Source of the DNA: an uncultured Clostridia bacterium
GTDB taxonomy: Bacteria; Bacillota; Clostridia; UMGS1810
Assembly (NCBI GenBank): GCA_934463165.1
Contig: CAKSJG010000006.1
Span: 1-64,000 of the forward strand
DNA: 64,000 nucleotides
Reading direction: 5' to 3'
The notes under the pieces: model-generated
What the model was told of the DNA's origin: nothing
Database searches by the model: none
The model's input: only the letters and a program-made list of their open reading frames with translations
Program-made: the position numbers and the translations under genes
Part shown: positions 17,448-27,516 of the stretch, piece after piece
Position numbering within the stretch: the stretch's first letter is position 1
How the letters are laid out: each line of letters begins with the position of its first letter

Positions 17448-17686
17448 TTTAAATCCCATCCTTTTCATTTTTTTGTTTATTTAATAATTGCATATCAGTT
17501 TTTTTCGATTGCATTTACTTTTAGGTTTCGGAAGCTCATCATACATTCAACAAATATTCTTTGCAGAAAGACATAAATTCACTTCCGATACACTACAGTA
17601 AATGTAATTATACCACAACTTAATATTTATAACAATAATAAAATATATATTTTTAACTTTTTACTTCTTAAAAATTCACACAGACA

Positions 17687-17728
17687 CAAAAAAACTGAAC
17701 AATTCAGAAAATATCCGAGTTGTTCAGT
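17687..17728 (-). terminator. Terminator of tRNA-Met
   Basis: ACTGAACAA (17694-17702) pairs perfectly with TTGTTCAGT (17720-17728). In the leftward direction a run of seven T follows. Confidence 0.85.
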
Positions 17729-17733
17729 CTGTA

Positions 17734-17810
17734 TGGTAGCGGCAGACGGATTTGAACCATCGACACTGCGGGTATGAACCGCATGCTCTAGCCAACTGAG
17801 CTATGCCGCC
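17734..17810 (-). tRNA. tRNA-Met (CAT)
   Basis: A cloverleaf with acceptor GGCGGCA/TGCCGCT, D arm GCTCAGTTGGCTAGAGC, anticodon arm TGCGG-TTCATAC-CCGCA (anticodon CAT) and T arm ATGGTTCAAATCCGT. CCA is encoded. The first base pair and anticodon stem are unlike initiator tRNA, so this is elongator Met or, less likely, the lysidine-modified tRNA-Ile. Confidence 0.92.
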
Positions 17811-17842
17811 TTATGAACTGCAAGCGACTTGCAACAGTTGAT

Positions 17843-17871
17843 ATTATATCACCAAAAAATATTTTTGTCAA
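17843..17871 (-). promoter_or_regulatory. Sigma-A promoter of tRNA-Met
   Basis: Leftward TTGACA (17871-17866), 17-base spacer, TATAAT (17848-17843), about 30 bases before the tRNA. Confidence 0.85.
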
Positions 17872-18001
17872 CATTTTTTGGAATATTTTTATTTTTTGCG
17901 TATGTCTCACAAAAAAACATAACTTATTTTGCATGTTATAATACTTTTTATACTATAAAATCAAAAAAATAAAATTAAATTTAAAAAATTACTTTAAAAA
18001 C

Positions 18002-18030
18002 TTGTAAAATTAAAGAAAAAGTGTTATAAT
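18002..18030 (+). promoter_or_regulatory. Promoter of the gdpP-rplI-dnaB cluster
   Basis: TTGTAA (18002-18007), 17-base spacer, TATAAT (18025-18030), 40 bases before the gdpP start. The rest of 17811-18069 is AT-rich and holds no gene. Confidence 0.65.
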
Positions 18031-18069
18031 TAATAATCTGTAAAATTATGATATAAAAAGAAAGCGACG

Positions 18070-20073
18070 GTGATTCATACGCTTAAAAAATTATCAAACT
18101 TTATAAAAACGATTTCTTTAAATTCTGCGTTTTATTTGTGGATGCTGTTTGTTTTTTCGTGTACGACTTTACTGTTTGATGTAAAATCCGCAGCTGTGGA
18201 GTTTGCGTTTTTTGCAATATTTTTATTAATATACCTGATTTCAAGGTACAAGAAAAAAAGCAGATTAAAAAAATATATTGAAAATATGAATATTTCTTTG
18301 GACGAAGGAGACTTCAAAACTCTTTCCGATTTTGAAATACCGGTATGTATTACGGATTCAAAGGGGTTTGTCAAATGGTGTAATACCGTTTTCAAAAACA
18401 TATGCGAAAAAAACACGGTGTATGATTTACCCATAAGCGATTATATCAATGTATTTGATATAAACAAATATGAAGTTGACGAAAAAACTTCGGACAGAGT
18501 TATATATAATATTACATTTAAAAACAAAATTTACTGTGTTAAAGGAGATATTATACATTCATCCGCCGATACCGATGAAAATTACTATATCGTTATGTAT
18601 TGGTATGACGAAACAGAACATGAATTGCTTAAAAACAAGTATTACTCCGAAGGATTCGTCAGTGCGGTTATATATATAGATAACTATGACGATGTTATGC
18701 AGGGAACATCAAATGCCGACAAGCCGAGACTTATCGCGCTTATGGATGAAACTCTTGAAAGCATTGCACAGGAGGCTGACGGAATACTCAAAAAATATGA
18801 AAAGGATAAATTTCTGCTGTATATACAAAAAAGATATTTTGACAAAATGAAAAGCAACTCGTTTTCATTTATCGAAAGCTTTAAAAAAATACTTGTCGGA
18901 AACAAGGTAGCACCGACGCTCAGTATCGGTTTCGGAATTAACGGAGATTCATTTGCCCAAAACGATACATTTGCATATTCGGCACTTGATATGGCTCTCG
19001 GACGGGGCGGTGATCAGGTGGTTGTAAAAGACAAAGAAATGTATTCATTCTACGGTGGAAAATCAAAAGAAATAGAAAAAAGAACAAGGGTAAAGGCAAG
19101 AGTTATATCTCAGGCAATAAAAGAAGTTATTCAGGACTCCGAGCAGATAATCATAATGGGTCACAGATATGCGGATGTTGATGTATTGGGTTCTGCACTC
19201 GGACTGTATGCAATAATAAAATCACTCGGCAAAAAAGCAAAGATACTTCTTGATACCTATAATCAGACTGTTGAAAGATTTATTTCAAAATATGCCGACA
19301 AATATACGGATCTCTTTATCACCAAACCTTACGCAAACGAGTTGGTGACAAGCGACACACTTATATTTGTGGTGGACACGCAAAAATATTCTATAGTTGA
19401 AGAGCCTGCCCTGCTCGATGTAAGCAAAAATATTGTTGTTATAGATCATCACCGCAAAGGAACGGACTTTATACAAAATGCTCTAATAACTTATCATGAG
19501 CCGTTTGCATCTTCCGCAAGTGAACTTATAACAGAAATTTTGCAGTACATTGACGATGCAGAGCTCGAAAAGTCAGAAGCGGAAGCGCTTTATGCCGGTA
19601 TATTTATGGACACAAAGAACTTTACATTCAAAACAAGCGTAAGAACGTTTGACGCGGCGTCATATCTGAAAAGATGCGGAGTTGACACAATAGATGTTAA
19701 AAAACTGTTTCAGACAGATCTTAATGCTTTTGTTAAAAAGTGGTCCATTATTGAAAATGCAAAACCGTATCATGAAAAAGTGGCAATAGCCACATGTGTA
19801 AAAAGTGACGGAGACATGCAGACTATAGTTGCGCAGGCTGCGGATGAACTGCTTAACATAACAAATATATCTTCATCTTTTGTAGTATGTGATATGGGCG
19901 ACAGGATCATAATAAGCGCGCGCTCGTTCGGAGACATAAATGTTCAGCTTATTATGGAAAAGCTTGGCGGCGGCGGACACATGACGATTGCAGGCGCTCA
20001 GCTTACCGACACAACGGTTAACGAAGTAATAACGAGCCTTAAACAGGCTATAGATGAATATCTCAATAATTAA
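18070..20073 (+). CDS. gdpP: Cyclic-di-AMP phosphodiesterase GdpP
   Basis: A 667-residue membrane protein. Two N-terminal helices (residues 15-60) are followed by a PAS-like region (about 85-180), a degenerate GGDEF domain (about 190-320, GRGGDQVVV), then DHH and DHHA1 domains. The DHH metal motifs are MGHRYADVDVLGSALG and VIDHHRK (near residue 458); the DHHA1 part has GGGGHMTIAGAQ. This is the standard GdpP/YybT order, hydrolysing c-di-AMP. The GTG start has only a weak ribosome site (AAAGAAAG). It precedes rplI and dnaB, a conserved Firmicutes order. Confidence 0.94.
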   Translation: MIHTLKKLSNFIKTISLNSAFYLWMLFVFSCTTLLFDVKSAAVEFAFFAIFLLIYLISRYKKKSRLKKYIENMNISLDEGDFKTLSDFEIPVCITDSKGFVKWCNTVFKNICEKNTVYDLPISDYINVFDINKYEVDEKTSDRVIYNITFKNKIYCVKGDIIHSSADTDENYYIVMYWYDETEHELLKNKYYSEGFVSAVIYIDNYDDVMQGTSNADKPRLIALMDETLESIAQEADGILKKYEKDKFLLYIQKRYFDKMKSNSFSFIESFKKILVGNKVAPTLSIGFGINGDSFAQNDTFAYSALDMALGRGGDQVVVKDKEMYSFYGGKSKEIEKRTRVKARVISQAIKEVIQDSEQIIIMGHRYADVDVLGSALGLYAIIKSLGKKAKILLDTYNQTVERFISKYADKYTDLFITKPYANELVTSDTLIFVVDTQKYSIVEEPALLDVSKNIVVIDHHRKGTDFIQNALITYHEPFASSASELITEILQYIDDAELEKSEAEALYAGIFMDTKNFTFKTSVRTFDAASYLKRCGVDTIDVKKLFQTDLNAFVKKWSIIENAKPYHEKVAIATCVKSDGDMQTIVAQAADELLNITNISSSFVVCDMGDRIIISARSFGDINVQLIMEKLGGGGHMTIAGAQLTDTTVNEVITSLKQAIDEYLNN

Positions 20074-20092
20074 TAAAAGGAGAATGACAAAC

Positions 20093-20542
20093 ATGAAAGT
20101 AATATTTGTAAAAGATTTAAAAGGTCAGGGAAAAGTCGGCGAAGAAAAAAATATCAGCGACGGATATGCAAAAAACTTTCTTATTCCGAAAGGATATGCA
20201 ATTGAGGCTACAAATGCAAACGTGAATTACTACAAAGGTAAAAAGGACTCACAGAACTTCAAAAAACAACAGGAAATAGAATTTGCCGAAAAGACCAAAG
20301 AGGACATCGGAAAATTAAAAATAATTATACACGCCAAAAACGGCGGAAACGGAAAATTATTCGGATCCATTACAAGCAAGGACTTAAGCGAAGAATTAAA
20401 TAAGCAGCATAAAATTTCAATAGATAAAAAGAAATTTGTGCTTCCCGACGGAATAAAAAATCTCGGTGAATATTCGATTGAGATCAAGCTCTATCCGGGA
20501 ATAACCGCAAAACTTGCCGTAAGCGTTATAAATGCCGAATAA
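20093..20542 (+). CDS. rplI: 50S ribosomal protein bL9
   Basis: A 149-residue ribosomal protein. The N-terminal RNA-binding domain (MKVIFVKDLKGQGKVGE, GYAKNFLIPKGYA) is joined by a charged helix to a C-terminal domain with NGKLFGSITSKDL. The ATG at 20093 has AAAGGAG ten bases before it. Normal length. Confidence 0.97.
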   Translation: MKVIFVKDLKGQGKVGEEKNISDGYAKNFLIPKGYAIEATNANVNYYKGKKDSQNFKKQQEIEFAEKTKEDIGKLKIIIHAKNGGNGKLFGSITSKDLSEELNKQHKISIDKKKFVLPDGIKNLGEYSIEIKLYPGITAKLAVSVINAE

Positions 20543-20576
20543 AATAACTATTTGATCTTAAAGGAGCTAATTAAAA

Positions 20577-21899
20577 ATGGCTGCAAATATAACACGAAGT
20601 ATGCCATGCAACGTTGAAGCGGAGCAATATGTTCTCGGCGCTGCAATATTTGATAATACGTGTATACCCGATATAATGAGTTCGCTTAAGTCGGATGAAT
20701 TTTATCTTGAACAGCATAAGTTAATATTTAATGCAATGATGGAGATATCAAACAATGCCGAGCCTGTGGATTTTCCGACATTGAAAAGCCGACTCGGATT
20801 GAAATTTGATTCTGTCGGCGGTATTGAGTATCTGACAAAAATCCGTCTCATGGTTTCAACTACTTCGAACCTTAAATATCATATCAAAATCATAAAAGAC
20901 AAGGCAATACTTCGCAAGCTTATTATTGCGGGAAATGACATTGTTGAAATAAGCTATGAGCAAAACGATGAACTGCCGAATATTTTAAGTGCGGCAGAAA
21001 ATAAGATTTATGATATTCTGCAAAATAAAACAACAACGGATTTAACGCACATAAAGGATATTTTGCCTGAAAATCTTGCAAGAATTGAAGAGCTTGCAAG
21101 AAAAAAAGAAAAAATAACCGGTGTTCCGAGCGGATTTAAAACTCTTGATATAAAAACCACGGGATTTCAGAATTCGGATCTTGTCCTTATAGCAGCAAGA
21201 CCTGCCATGGGGAAAACAAGTTTTGTGCTCAATATTGCAACAAATGCCGCAATGCGTGCAAATGTACCGGTTGCAATATTCAGTCTGGAAATGAGCAAAG
21301 AACAGCTTACAAACAGAATATTGTCATCAGAAGCGCTGATACCAAACGAAAAAATGAGAATTGCCGATATCGGAGCGGATGACATTGCCAAGCTCGCCGG
21401 AACAATTAACGAGCTTTCACATGCACCGATATACATAGACGATACCGCAGGTATAACCGTTACCGAAATAAAAGCAAAATGCAGAAGAATGAAATTAAAG
21501 GGGCAGCTTGGCCTTATAATTATTGATTATCTTCAGCTTATCCAGGGAAACACCCGCGACGGCAGGCAGAACGAGGTATCCGAAAACAGCCGACTGATTA
21601 AGATAATGGCAAAAGAGCTTAATGTTCCCGTGCTTTGCTTATCACAGCTGAGCCGTGCGGTTGAAAAAAGAGAAGACCACAGGCCGCAGCTTAGTGACCT
21701 CAGAGATTCGGGTTCTATTGAGCAGGATGCCGATATGGTAATGTTTTTATACAGAGAAGACAGATACAACCCGGACACCGAAAAAAAGAACATTGCCGAG
21801 TGTATTATATCGAAATTCAGAAACGGCAGCACGGGAACGGTTGAGCTCGGCTGGCGCGGTGAATATACAAGATTTATGGATCTTGATAGAGATCATTAA
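20577..21899 (+). CDS. dnaB: Replicative DNA helicase DnaB
   Basis: A 440-residue hexameric helicase. The N-terminal primase-interacting domain (NVEAEQYVLGAAIFD) is followed by the RecA-like core with Walker A ARPAMGKTSF (near residue 207), Walker B LIIIDYLQLI, and the DnaB-type DLRDSGSIEQDADMV motif. AAAGGAG precedes the ATG. Confidence 0.97.
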   Translation: MAANITRSMPCNVEAEQYVLGAAIFDNTCIPDIMSSLKSDEFYLEQHKLIFNAMMEISNNAEPVDFPTLKSRLGLKFDSVGGIEYLTKIRLMVSTTSNLKYHIKIIKDKAILRKLIIAGNDIVEISYEQNDELPNILSAAENKIYDILQNKTTTDLTHIKDILPENLARIEELARKKEKITGVPSGFKTLDIKTTGFQNSDLVLIAARPAMGKTSFVLNIATNAAMRANVPVAIFSLEMSKEQLTNRILSSEALIPNEKMRIADIGADDIAKLAGTINELSHAPIYIDDTAGITVTEIKAKCRRMKLKGQLGLIIIDYLQLIQGNTRDGRQNEVSENSRLIKIMAKELNVPVLCLSQLSRAVEKREDHRPQLSDLRDSGSIEQDADMVMFLYREDRYNPDTEKKNIAECIISKFRNGSTGTVELGWRGEYTRFMDLDRDH

Positions 21900-21911
21900 G
21901 GAGATACGGTC

Positions 21912-23297
21912 TTGAACAATATTGAAGACGCAGTGTATAAAACAATTGTTAAATACAATATGATAAAAAGCGGTGATAAAATACTTGTGGGTTTATCGGG
22001 CGGTCCCGATTCAGTTTTTTTGCTCACCGTTATCAAAAAGCTGAAAGATAAGCTCAACATAGAGCTCGGAGCCGCTCACTTAAATCATTGCATACGCGGC
22101 AAAGAAGCCGACAGAGACGAGAATTTTTCCGAAAAACTGTGCGCCGATTTAAAAATAGATTACTATTCAAAAAAGGTTGACATTCCGCTTATTTCAAAAG
22201 CAAAAAAAATATCGGAAGAGAGTGCCGGCAGACAGGAAAGATACGCATTTTTTAATGAGCTTTGCGAAAAATACGGATTTAATAAAACAGCCGTTGCACA
22301 TAATATGAATGACAGTGTTGAAACAATACTTATTAATATGATAAGGGGCTGCTCACTGAACGGGCTTGAGGGAATTTCTCCGATTAACGGAAATATAATA
22401 CGGCCGATAATTGAAACCGAAAGACAAACTATTGAAAAATATCTTGAAGATAACGGAATTGATTATTGTATCGATTCAACAAATAACGGCAATGATTATA
22501 CAAGAAACAAAATAAGAAACATGATTTTGCCGGTTATGAATCAAATAAACGGTTCTGCCGTAAAAACCGTATTCAGGAATTCGCTTACCGTAAAAGAAGA
22601 TAATGCTTTTATGGACAGATATGCGAAAAATTTAAACTGCATACAATTAATTGACGGGGATATTGCCATTGACAAAAAAATATTTAATATCCAGCCAACG
22701 GCGATTAAAAGAAGGATTTTACTCCTTGCATTTAAATTGTTTTTCGGTAATCTGCTCAATATTGAGCAAAAACACATTGATATTTTTTGCAGCAAACTTA
22801 ATACGGGAGAAAGATATGACATGCCGGGAGATTTAACGGTATATATATCGTATGATAAAATTTTTCTTAAAAATAAGACAGAAAAAATAAATACCGTTTC
22901 ACAACTGCGGATTTATCCCAACGGACACTTTGAAATTTCGGATGAATATGCCCTGAAAACGAGCCTGATTGAAAAAGAAGATAATTTTAACGAAAAAGGA
23001 TGCATATATATAGATTTCGACAAAGTAAACGGCAACCTTACTGTGCGAAAGCGCAAAGACGGGGACAGGATGATTCCTTACGGAATGAGCGGAACCAAGA
23101 AAATCAAACAGATTTTTAATGAACTGAAAATACCCTCCGAAAAAAGAGACAGTGTTCCGATTCTGGCGGATGAAAATAATATTGTCGCCATAATCCCCTA
23201 CCGAGTCTCGGATTTATATAAAGTCACGAAAGAGACAAAAAAAACACTCAAAATACAATACATAAACATAAGGAGATTTGAAAATGGAACAAAATAA
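21912..23297 (+). CDS. tilS: tRNA(Ile)-lysidine synthetase
   Basis: A 461-residue PP-loop ATPase that changes C34 of the CAU-anticodon isoleucine tRNA to lysidine. The PP-loop SGGPDSV is at about residue 29, HLNHCIRG and RQERYAFF follow, and the C-terminal substrate domain has VRKRKDGDRM and KKIKQIFNE. It starts with TTG after AAGGAGAT. The last 14 bases overlap the start of hpt. Confidence 0.95.
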   Translation: MNNIEDAVYKTIVKYNMIKSGDKILVGLSGGPDSVFLLTVIKKLKDKLNIELGAAHLNHCIRGKEADRDENFSEKLCADLKIDYYSKKVDIPLISKAKKISEESAGRQERYAFFNELCEKYGFNKTAVAHNMNDSVETILINMIRGCSLNGLEGISPINGNIIRPIIETERQTIEKYLEDNGIDYCIDSTNNGNDYTRNKIRNMILPVMNQINGSAVKTVFRNSLTVKEDNAFMDRYAKNLNCIQLIDGDIAIDKKIFNIQPTAIKRRILLLAFKLFFGNLLNIEQKHIDIFCSKLNTGERYDMPGDLTVYISYDKIFLKNKTEKINTVSQLRIYPNGHFEISDEYALKTSLIEKEDNFNEKGCIYIDFDKVNGNLTVRKRKDGDRMIPYGMSGTKKIKQIFNELKIPSEKRDSVPILADENNIVAIIPYRVSDLYKVTKETKKTLKIQYINIRRFENGTK

Positions 23298-23832
23298 CAT
23301 CTGCGAGAAAATTCTTTATTCTGAAGAAATAATTCAGAATAAGGTTTCTGAGCTCGGGAAAAAAATAACCGAAGATTACAAAAATGACGATATCGTCTTT
23401 ATAGCTATATTAAACGGAGCGTTTATGTTTTGCGGCGATCTGATGAAAAGAATCGATCTTAACTGTACGATCGACTTTATGCAGGTTTCTACATACGGAA
23501 ACGAAACCAAAAGCTCCGGTACATTTATAGTAAAAAAGGATTTGTCGATCGACATAGAGGGAAAACATGTTATTATTGTTGAAGATATTCTCGATACCGG
23601 TTATACGCTGTATAACTTAAAAGGATATCTTGCAAAATATAAGCCGAAATCAGTTAAAATTGCAACATTTATTGATAAGCCGGCAAGAAGAGAACAGCCC
23701 GTCAAGGCTGATTATGTATGTTTTACCATGGAGGATGACAGCTTTATTGTCGGATACGGTCTGGACTATGCGCAAAAGTACCGCAATCTGCCTTTTGTCG
23801 GTATACTTAAAGAAGAAATCTATAATGTTTAA
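23284..23832 (+). CDS. hpt: Hypoxanthine phosphoribosyltransferase
   Basis: A 182-residue purine salvage enzyme joining hypoxanthine or guanine to PRPP. The PRPP-binding loop is VIIVEDILDTGYTL (near residue 98), and DYVCFTMEDDSFIVGYGLDY forms the base pocket. Start at 23284 has AAGGAG at the right distance. Between tilS and ftsH, as in Bacillus and Clostridium. Confidence 0.95.
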   Translation: MEQNNICEKILYSEEIIQNKVSELGKKITEDYKNDDIVFIAILNGAFMFCGDLMKRIDLNCTIDFMQVSTYGNETKSSGTFIVKKDLSIDIEGKHVIIVEDILDTGYTLYNLKGYLAKYKPKSVKIATFIDKPARREQPVKADYVCFTMEDDSFIVGYGLDYAQKYRNLPFVGILKEEIYNV

Positions 23833-23849
23833 TTTGAGGAGGCATTGTT

Positions 23850-25688
23850 TTGAATAAGTTTTTTAAAAATTTCGGATTCTGGATTTTACTCATTGTAATA
23901 TTATTTACAACCTATTATTTTATGAGTATTCCGACCGCCGATAAAAGCATCAGCTTTTCACAGCTTGTAAATGAAATCAATAACGGCAACATTAAATCAA
24001 TAGAATATGTTGACAATAACATGACCGTTGAAATGAAAAACGGCGGTCAAAAGAAAACATGTTATTTGCCGTCACTTAATATTTTATACGAACATGCGGG
24101 AGATGCAATTAAAAGTCAGGTTGAAAAAAATGGGCTGACGATAAAAACTCCGGAGCCCGAAAGTCTGCCGTGGTGGATTTCAATGCTGCCTACAATACTG
24201 CTTCTTGTAATCATGATTGCATTTTGGGCAATGATGTTCCGCCAGTCCGGAGGTTCGGGCAGAGGAACAATGAACTTCGGCAAAAGCAGAGCTAAAATGC
24301 ATGTTGCCGATAAAAACGACGTGACATTCAGAGATGTTGCCGGAGCTGACGCGGAAAAAGAAGAGCTCGAAGAAATTGTGGAATTTCTTAAAGCGCCTTC
24401 GAAGTTTAGTGCTCTCGGAGCAAAGATTCCTCGCGGTGTTCTTTTGGTGGGACCTCCGGGAACAGGTAAAACACTTCTTGCAAAAGCGGTTGCCGGTGAA
24501 GCGGGAGTTCCGTTTTTCTCTATAAGCGGATCCGATTTTGTTGAAATGTTTGTCGGCGTCGGCGCATCAAGAGTAAGAGATTTATTTGAGCAGGCAAAAA
24601 AATCATCACCAAGTATAATCTTTATTGATGAAATCGACGCTGTCGGAAGACAAAGAGGCGCAGGTCTCGGCGGAGGACACGACGAAAGAGAGCAAACTCT
24701 TAATCAGCTCCTTGTTGAAATGGACGGTTTTGCACCTAATCAGGGAGTCATCGTAATTGCGGCAACAAACCGCCCCGATATTCTGGATAACGCGCTGCTC
24801 AGACCCGGAAGATTTGACAGGCAGGTTGTTGTTGATGTTCCTGATATGAAAGGCAGAGAAGCAATATTAAAAGTGCATGCAAGAAACAAAAAGCTTGATC
24901 CGTCTGTTGATTTAGCTGTTATCGCAAAAACGACAGCAGGATTTACAGGTGCTGATCTTGCCAATCTTTTAAACGAGGCTGCTCTTCTTGCCGCAAGATA
25001 CAATCTCAGAACCATAGGCATGGAAGAGATTCAAAATGCCATGATCAAAATAACCGTCGGAACCGAAAAGAAAACAAGAGTCATGAGTGACAAAGAGAAA
25101 AAGCTCACGGCATTTCATGAAGCCGGTCATGCAGTAATAAGCAGACTTATTCCAGGGCAGGATCCCGTTCATCAGATATCCATTATTCCCCACGGCAGAG
25201 CGGGCGGATATACCATGAATTTGCCGTCGGAAGACAAAAGCTACACAACCAAAGGCGAAATTCTTGATGATATTGCCGTGCTTCTCGGCGGACGCGCTGC
25301 CGAAAAGCTCACGCTGGATGATATAAGCACGGGAGCGTCAAACGATATTGAAAGAGCGACAAAAGCAGCAAGACAAATGGTAACAAAATACGGAATGAGC
25401 GATACTTTAGGCCCGATCTGCTACGGTAGTGACCATGACGAAGTATTTATCGGAAGAGATTTTGTGCAGTCTAAAAATTTAAGTGAAAATATTTCTTCCG
25501 TTATAGATAATGAAGTTAAAAACATTGTGGAAGCACAATACGAACGTTGCCTTAAGATTTTGAACGAAAACAGAGAGCATCTTGATAATGTTGCAAATGC
25601 TCTGATTGAAAGAGAAAAACTGACAGGAGAGGAATTTGAAAAGGTTTTTTGCGGACAGAAGCTTGACTCAATGCCTCAAATAATATAA
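23850..25688 (+). CDS. ftsH: ATP-dependent zinc metalloprotease FtsH
   Basis: A 612-residue membrane protease. Two membrane helices (residues 5-25 and about 108-130) flank a small extracytoplasmic domain. The AAA+ module has Walker A GPPGTGKT (near 201), Walker B IIFIDEID and the second region of homology NRPDILDNALLRPGRFDR. The zinc site HEAGH is near residue 421. TTG start, seven bases after GAGGAGG. Confidence 0.97.
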   Translation: MNKFFKNFGFWILLIVILFTTYYFMSIPTADKSISFSQLVNEINNGNIKSIEYVDNNMTVEMKNGGQKKTCYLPSLNILYEHAGDAIKSQVEKNGLTIKTPEPESLPWWISMLPTILLLVIMIAFWAMMFRQSGGSGRGTMNFGKSRAKMHVADKNDVTFRDVAGADAEKEELEEIVEFLKAPSKFSALGAKIPRGVLLVGPPGTGKTLLAKAVAGEAGVPFFSISGSDFVEMFVGVGASRVRDLFEQAKKSSPSIIFIDEIDAVGRQRGAGLGGGHDEREQTLNQLLVEMDGFAPNQGVIVIAATNRPDILDNALLRPGRFDRQVVVDVPDMKGREAILKVHARNKKLDPSVDLAVIAKTTAGFTGADLANLLNEAALLAARYNLRTIGMEEIQNAMIKITVGTEKKTRVMSDKEKKLTAFHEAGHAVISRLIPGQDPVHQISIIPHGRAGGYTMNLPSEDKSYTTKGEILDDIAVLLGGRAAEKLTLDDISTGASNDIERATKAARQMVTKYGMSDTLGPICYGSDHDEVFIGRDFVQSKNLSENISSVIDNEVKNIVEAQYERCLKILNENREHLDNVANALIEREKLTGEEFEKVFCGQKLDSMPQII

Positions 25689-25694
25689 AAAAGC

Positions 25695-25735
25695 AGGCTC
25701 TTTTGTATATGCATATATACAAAAGAGCCGTTTTT
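25695..25735. terminator. Bidirectional terminator between ftsH and the cortex-lysis genes
   Basis: GGCTCTTTTGTATAT pairs with its inverted copy ending at 25728, with T-runs on both sides. It can stop ftsH and the convergent 25735-26295 gene. Confidence 0.9.
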
Positions 25736-26295
25736 TATTTTGCATTTCTTAAACACTCTTCATTTAAAATCTCACTTCTGTCAAAAGGTATCAGACCCTC
25801 GTATAAAAGGCTCAAATTATTCCAGAATTTCTTTGTTATATTCCCGTCCGGGTTCATTCCGCTGATAATCTGAATACTCTTTACACTTTTAACCGTTGCG
25901 GCATCAATATATCCGCTTACCGAAGATAACGAAATATTTTCAAAAAATTCAGCCAGTGCGTTAATCATAACCTGCATAATCATTACCGTAGGTTTAAATG
26001 ATTTACTGTTTTCGGAAAGCCCTGTTTCCGGATAAATCAAAACCGAATTGCCGTGGCGCTTTTCTTCAACTATACCGTCATATGTTTTTAAAATATGGTT
26101 CCATGTTCCGAAATCTGTTATTCCGTCCTCTTTAAGAGAAAATATCCTTTGATATTCTTTTACCGCATTATAAGTGTTATTACCGTATATGCCGTCGGGA
26201 ACAACAAGCGGAATTGACGGATAACGATCTGAAATCGTTCGCAGAAATACCTGCAAGTTATATATCGGAGAATCAAAACGCAAACTCTGATTCAT
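25735..26295 (-). CDS. Peptidoglycan-binding-domain protein, third part of a SleC-type set
   Basis: A 186-residue protein made of two peptidoglycan-binding-type repeats. The first reads YNLQVFLRTISDRYPSIP then DGIYGNNTYNAVKEYQRIF (residues 12-56); the second, weaker, covers about residues 90-160 with VKSVKSIQIISGM. No signal peptide and no catalytic domain are seen. GGGGGAG precedes the ATG. It is the last of three leftward genes whose parts correspond to one SleC-like spore cortex-lytic protein, so it probably supplies extra cortex binding. Function is inferred from neighbours. Confidence 0.7.
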   Translation of the reverse strand: MNQSLRFDSPIYNLQVFLRTISDRYPSIPLVVPDGIYGNNTYNAVKEYQRIFSLKEDGITDFGTWNHILKTYDGIVEEKRHGNSVLIYPETGLSENSKSFKPTVMIMQVMINALAEFFENISLSSVSGYIDAATVKSVKSIQIISGMNPDGNITKKFWNNLSLLYEGLIPFDRSEILNEECLRNAK

Positions 26296-26333
26296 TTAAT
26301 TTTATCTCTCCCCCATTTAAAAAATATAATATT

Positions 26334-27500
26334 TTAATCAAAATCATTGTCTCCCACAGAAAGAGTTCCACCCGGATATTGCATAGGATGAATTTTTTCG
26401 TTTTTATATGCCGTACTTACGAGGACAACGTTTGCAATAGCTATATAAGTGTCATAAATACTGTTCCATGTTACTTCATCAACATAGTTGGTAACAGTAA
26501 GTCCATAGGCATTCTGGTATGCATTTACACTGTCAAGGGTATATTTTGAAAATTCACCGTCGATCTCCGGAGACGGCACTCTGTCATCAAACTGTGCTAT
26601 AACACTTAAAAAATATTGAATGTTTGACACCTTAAGCCCCGTATCCCCTATTCGTATTTCCGTCGAAAATTCAAGGTTTGTCTCTTCAAGACGAATACCT
26701 TCTGATTCAAGCTCGGAAAGCTTTCTGATCGCAACATATATGTACATGAGCTTATTCCATGTAGCGTTTCCGACAATGCCGTCGGCCGTAAGATTAAAAA
26801 TTCTCTGAAAGGTAATTACGGTATTCTCTGTATTTTCATCAAAAATGCCGTTTACATCCGCAATTTTCGGGATTGAGGGATAATCCCTCGACACCGCATT
26901 AAGACGGTCCTGTACGGCAAGAACGGTTTCTCCGCTGTCACCCAATCTGACGGACTTGCCCGTAAAAAAGGAAACCTGCCCGGCTATCGGAGCATTAACA
27001 ACAAGCTCGACATTGTCTCCGTAATAATACTTCAAAATTTCAACAGAATTATAACCCGACGATGCAAGCTCTTCACTCCCCCACTGTGACAATCCGTCAC
27101 ATGTTGTGGTTGTACCGTTGCAGTATTTTGCGGCGAGAGGCTCAATATTGCCTTGCCTGCGGATATAAGAAGTGAAAATATCATTTACTATGCGGTCAAT
27201 ATTTTCGAAAATATTTCTTCCGTTTTCAAATTTCTGATCATATGCCGTTGAGGAAGTAATATTAAAATTATAGCCGCGGCTTCTGTAATATTCGGTATAT
27301 ACCCTATTGAGTGCATATGATATCTGACTGTAAATATTGGCATATATTGCCGATTCATTCCATGTTGGATATATTTCACTCGATGCAACATTTTTTATAT
27401 AATAAGGAAAAGTAACGGTTACATTCTCCGCTGCCGAATCAGGAGGACCGAGGTGAACCGTTATATAGTCGGGTATGTACGGTTTGATTTGATTTGCCAA
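26334..27500 (-). CDS. SleC/SpoIID-like cortex-lytic domain with two peptidoglycan-binding domains
   Basis: A 388-residue protein. Residues 1-165 match the hydrolase part of clostridial SleC-type proteins: PDYITVHLGPPDS, NVASSEIYPTWNESA, YRSRGYNFNITSSTAYDQ, and YCNGTTTTCDGLSQWG, which recall SpoIID-like lytic transglycosylases. Two peptidoglycan-binding repeats follow, at about 180-250 (VRLGDSGETVLAVQDRLN) and 280-350. TTG start after GGAGG. SleC opens the spore cortex during germination. Unlike classic SleC, the pro-domain is on a separate gene upstream (27517-27900). Family assignment rests on motif recall. Confidence 0.72.
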   Translation of the reverse strand: MANQIKPYIPDYITVHLGPPDSAAENVTVTFPYYIKNVASSEIYPTWNESAIYANIYSQISYALNRVYTEYYRSRGYNFNITSSTAYDQKFENGRNIFENIDRIVNDIFTSYIRRQGNIEPLAAKYCNGTTTTCDGLSQWGSEELASSGYNSVEILKYYYGDNVELVVNAPIAGQVSFFTGKSVRLGDSGETVLAVQDRLNAVSRDYPSIPKIADVNGIFDENTENTVITFQRIFNLTADGIVGNATWNKLMYIYVAIRKLSELESEGIRLEETNLEFSTEIRIGDTGLKVSNIQYFLSVIAQFDDRVPSPEIDGEFSKYTLDSVNAYQNAYGLTVTNYVDEVTWNSIYDTYIAIANVVLVSTAYKNEKIHPMQYPGGTLSVGDNDFD

Positions 27501-27516
27501 CTAAATATTCCTCCAA